The notes under the pieces are model-generated. The model saw only the letters and a program-made list of their open reading frames with translations. It did no database searches and was not told the origin of the DNA. The translations under genes and the position numbers were made by a program. DNA of 7,118 nt, taken from positions 1-7,118 of the forward strand of contig JAFGIZ010000135.1 of NCBI GenBank assembly GCA_016929365.1, given 5' to 3'. This DNA comes from Lentisphaerota bacterium (GTDB taxonomy: Bacteria > Verrucomicrobiota > Kiritimatiellia > UBA8416 > JAFGIZ01). Below are positions 5,170 to 7,118 of the stretch, piece by piece. Numbering within the stretch: position 1 is the stretch's first letter; every line of letters begins with the position of its first letter.

Positions 5170-6381
5170 ATGCCGGCGTACCGCTACAAGGCGAAGCAGG
5201 GCCCCGGCCGGACGGTCGAGGGCGAGGTGGACGCGGAAACCCGCGCGGGCGCGGTGGCGTACCTGGAGCAGCAGGGCCTGGCCCCGGTCTGGGTACGCGA
5301 AAAGGCGGCCGACGCAGACGGGAACCGCGGGCCGCGCTTCCGGCGGCGGCGCATCACGGCGCGCGACATCACGGTCTTCACGCGGCAGCTGGCCAGCCTG
5401 ACGCGGTCCAGCGTGCCGATCCTGCGGGCCTTGACCACGGTGGTCGACCAGACCGGGAATCTCCGGCTGCGGCGCGTGGTGGAAGACCTGGAGGCGCGCA
5501 TCCGGGAGGGCGCCATGCTGTCGGATGCCCTCACGGCCTACCCGTCGCTGTTTCCCGAGCTGTACGTCAACATGGTGCGCTCCGGCGAATCGGCGGGCGT
5601 GCTGGACACGATCCTCACCCGTCTGGCCGAGGCGCGCGAGGCGGAGGAGGAAGTCCGCCGCAAGGTGCAGTCGGCCATGGCCTATCCCGTCCTGGTGCTG
5701 ACCGTGGGGGTCTTGACGGTTTTTGTGCTGTTCTCCTTCTTCCTGCCGCGGGTCGTCGCCCTCTTCAAGGACTACCGCGAGCTGCCGCTGCCGACGCGCC
5801 TGCTGATCGGCACGAGCGGATTCTTCTCGGCCAACTGGTACTGGATCGTCATCGCGGCCTTGCTGCTCTGGGCGGTCTACAAGCGGCTCGCCGCGGCGGA
5901 GAAAGGGCGCGCCTTTGTCGACGGCGTCAAGTTGCGCCTGCCCCTGGTGCGGCGTTTCGTTTCCGAAGCCTCGATCGCCCGGTTTGCGCGGACGCTCGCC
6001 CTGTTGATCGAGGGCGGCATCCCGATCGACCGGGCGCTGGACTTGAGCGGGCAGACGCTGGGCAACGCCGTGCTGCGCGACGAGGTGGAAACGGCCCGGC
6101 GGGACACGGTCATGCAGGGCATGCGCCTGTCCGACGGGCTGAAGCGCGCGGCGCATTTCCCGGCCTTCGTCTCGAACATGGTCGCCGTGGGCGAGGAGGG
6201 GGGCCGGCTCGAGGAATCGCTGAGCGAGGTGGCCGGCTTTTACGAGAAGGAAGTGGAACAGCAGAGCCGCATGGCCACGTCGCTGCTGGAGCCGATCCTG
6301 ATCCTGGTCGTGGGGCTGGTGGTCGGCTTCATTGTGGCGTCCATGCTGCTGCCGATCTTCGAAATCGGCACGGGCGGCTGA
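5170..6381 (+). CDS. gspF: GspF, inner-membrane platform protein of the T2SS
   Basis: Encodes 403 residues, the normal GspF length. It opens with MPAYRYKAKQGPGRTVEGEV, the family's usual start, followed by a short variable region and two T2SSF domains (about 67-190 and 269-391). The first contains FTRQLASLTRSSVPILRAL and YVNMVRSGESAGVLDTIL; the second contains RFARTLALLIEGGIPIDRAL and VSNMVAVGEEGGRLEESL, the expected internal duplication. Membrane segments lie at about 171-193, 223-238 and 372-395. GspF contacts GspE and GspL and is thought to take part in pseudopilus assembly. ATG 5170 is chosen for the family match; the frame stays open upstream to a TTG at 5047, but that extension overlaps gspG and has no family similarity. 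No ribosome binding site is visible. Unlike all its neighbours the gene is on the plus strand, ending 9 bp from the gspE stop. Confidence 0.97.
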   Translation: MPAYRYKAKQGPGRTVEGEVDAETRAGAVAYLEQQGLAPVWVREKAADADGNRGPRFRRRRITARDITVFTRQLASLTRSSVPILRALTTVVDQTGNLRLRRVVEDLEARIREGAMLSDALTAYPSLFPELYVNMVRSGESAGVLDTILTRLAEAREAEEEVRRKVQSAMAYPVLVLTVGVLTVFVLFSFFLPRVVALFKDYRELPLPTRLLIGTSGFFSANWYWIVIAALLLWAVYKRLAAAEKGRAFVDGVKLRLPLVRRFVSEASIARFARTLALLIEGGIPIDRALDLSGQTLGNAVLRDEVETARRDTVMQGMRLSDGLKRAAHFPAFVSNMVAVGEEGGRLEESLSEVAGFYEKEVEQQSRMATSLLEPILILVVGLVVGFIVASMLLPIFEIGTGG

Positions 6382-6390
6382 CGGCCGGCC

Positions 6391-7118
6391 TTACATGCTC
6401 GTGACGCGCAGGACTTCTTCGACGGTGGTAACGCCGGCGGCCACCTTCTCCCAGCCGTTCCGCGCCAGGGTGTCCATCCCCAGGGTGTCGGCCTGTTTGC
6501 GGATGGCCGCGGCCGACGCCCGTTGCAGGATCAGTTCCTGGATTTCGTCCCGCAGGGGCAGGAACTCGGCAATGGCCACCCGCCCGCGATAGCCCCGGCC
6601 GCGGCACTCGGCGCAGCCCTGCCCGGCATAATACGCGGCGATCCGTTCCGCGGCCTCCGGCAGGCGCGGCTCCGTCTCCGGCGCCGCCACGCGCTCCTTG
6701 CAGGCCGGGCAGATCACCCGCACCAGGCGCTGCGCCACGAAGACCAGCACCGTGGAGGTAATCAGGTACGGGTCCACGCCCATATCGATGAGGCGCACCG
6801 CCGCGGCGGCGGCGTCGTTGGTGTGCAGGGTGCTCAGCACCAGGTGGCCGGTCATGGCGGTCTGGATGGCGATCTCCGCCGTCTCGCGGTCGCGCACTTC
6901 GCCCACCATCATGACGTCGGGGTCGTGGCGCAACATGCTGCGCAGGGCGCGGGCGAAGGTCAGCCCGATTTCCGGACGGATCTGCGTCTGCGTCAGGCCC
7001 TTCAGCTCGTATTCGACGGGGTCTTCGATGGTAATGATCTTGCGGTCGCGGGTATTCAGGCGGCTCAGGCACGCATAGAGGGTCGTGCTCTTGCCGCTGC
7101 CGGTCGGGCCCGTCACGA
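6391..7118 (-). CDS. gspE: GspE, T2SS assembly ATPase (partial, N-terminal part beyond the right edge)
   Basis: The last 242 or so codons of a PilB/GspE-type secretion ATPase. Because the frame is open to the edge, the GTG at 7116 is an internal Val and not a start. Visible in order are Walker A GPTGSGKST (7110-7084), the Asp box KIITIEDPVEYE, Walker B DPDVMMVGEVRD, the His box STLHTNDA, and a four-cysteine zinc site (CPAC and CAEC, with 28 residues between the pairs), then GYRGRVAIAEFLPL and the end TTVEEVLRVT. All catalytic motifs in the visible half are intact. GspE is a cytoplasmic hexamer whose ATP hydrolysis drives pseudopilus assembly through GspL and GspF. A PilB of a type IV pilus is possible from sequence alone, but the neighbouring gspG-I-J-K genes favour GspE. 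It is convergent with gspF, so it must be transcribed from a promoter outside the window. Confidence 0.95.
   Translation of the reverse strand, partial: VTGPTGSGKSTTLYACLSRLNTRDRKIITIEDPVEYELKGLTQTQIRPEIGLTFARALRSMLRHDPDVMMVGEVRDRETAEIAIQTAMTGHLVLSTLHTNDAAAAAVRLIDMGVDPYLITSTVLVFVAQRLVRVICPACKERVAAPETEPRLPEAAERIAAYYAGQGCAECRGRGYRGRVAIAEFLPLRDEIQELILQRASAAAIRKQADTLGMDTLARNGWEKVAAGVTTVEEVLRVTSM

Noticed and set aside
5083..6156. A 357-codon minus-strand open frame opposite gspF, in the direction of the neighbouring genes
   Set aside because: The plus strand encodes a complete GspF with both domains. The antisense product is rich in Arg, Gln, His and Gly with no motifs.
6383..6390. GGCCGGCC palindrome between gspF and gspE as a terminator
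   Set aside because: It has no loop and no adjacent T run; such palindromes are common in GC-rich DNA.

Overview
The window holds the core of a type II secretion system (T2SS) locus from a GC-rich bacterium. Reading the minus strand from the right edge gives the C-terminal part of the assembly ATPase gspE (running off the right edge), a stretch where gspF lies on the opposite strand, and then gspG, gspI, gspJ, gspK, a gspL-type gene (PilM-PilN fusion), a gspM/PilO-type gene, and an unrecognised membrane protein that runs off the left edge. Almost every base is coding. The largest non-coding gap is the roughly 110 bp between the divergent gspG and gspF starts.

Organism: the base composition is high GC. 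Three of the four pseudopilins carry Ala instead of Gly just before the prepilin cleavage site (for example A|FTLIEL). As general knowledge, A|FTLIEL signals are frequent in the Planctomycetes-Verrucomicrobia-Lentisphaerae/Kiritimatiellota group. I therefore lean towards a member of that superphylum, but this is an inference from one motif and not a firm assignment.

How the genes work together: GspE is the cytoplasmic ATPase and GspF the inner-membrane platform. GspL (PilM-PilN type) and GspM (PilO type) would link the ATPase to the periplasmic side. GspG is the major pseudopilin, and GspI, GspJ and GspK form the tip complex of the pseudopilus. The outer-membrane secretin GspD, GspC, the prepilin peptidase and the N-terminal part of GspE are not in the window. 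No gspH is visible between gspG and gspI, where it usually sits.

Most notable points: (1) if strand is ignored, the order is exactly E-F-G-I-J-K-L-M, but gspF alone is flipped, so it is convergent with gspE (9 bp between stop codons) and divergent from gspG; (2) gspF has no ribosome binding site but has a promoter-like TCGACA-17 bp-TATCCT placed so that transcription would begin at its ATG, suggesting a leaderless mRNA; (3) an unrecognised single-pass membrane protein with a helical periplasmic part follows gspM. I see no evidence for CRISPR arrays, mobile elements, tRNA or rRNA genes. I do not see a completely new system. It is a recognisable T2SS with unusual organisation.
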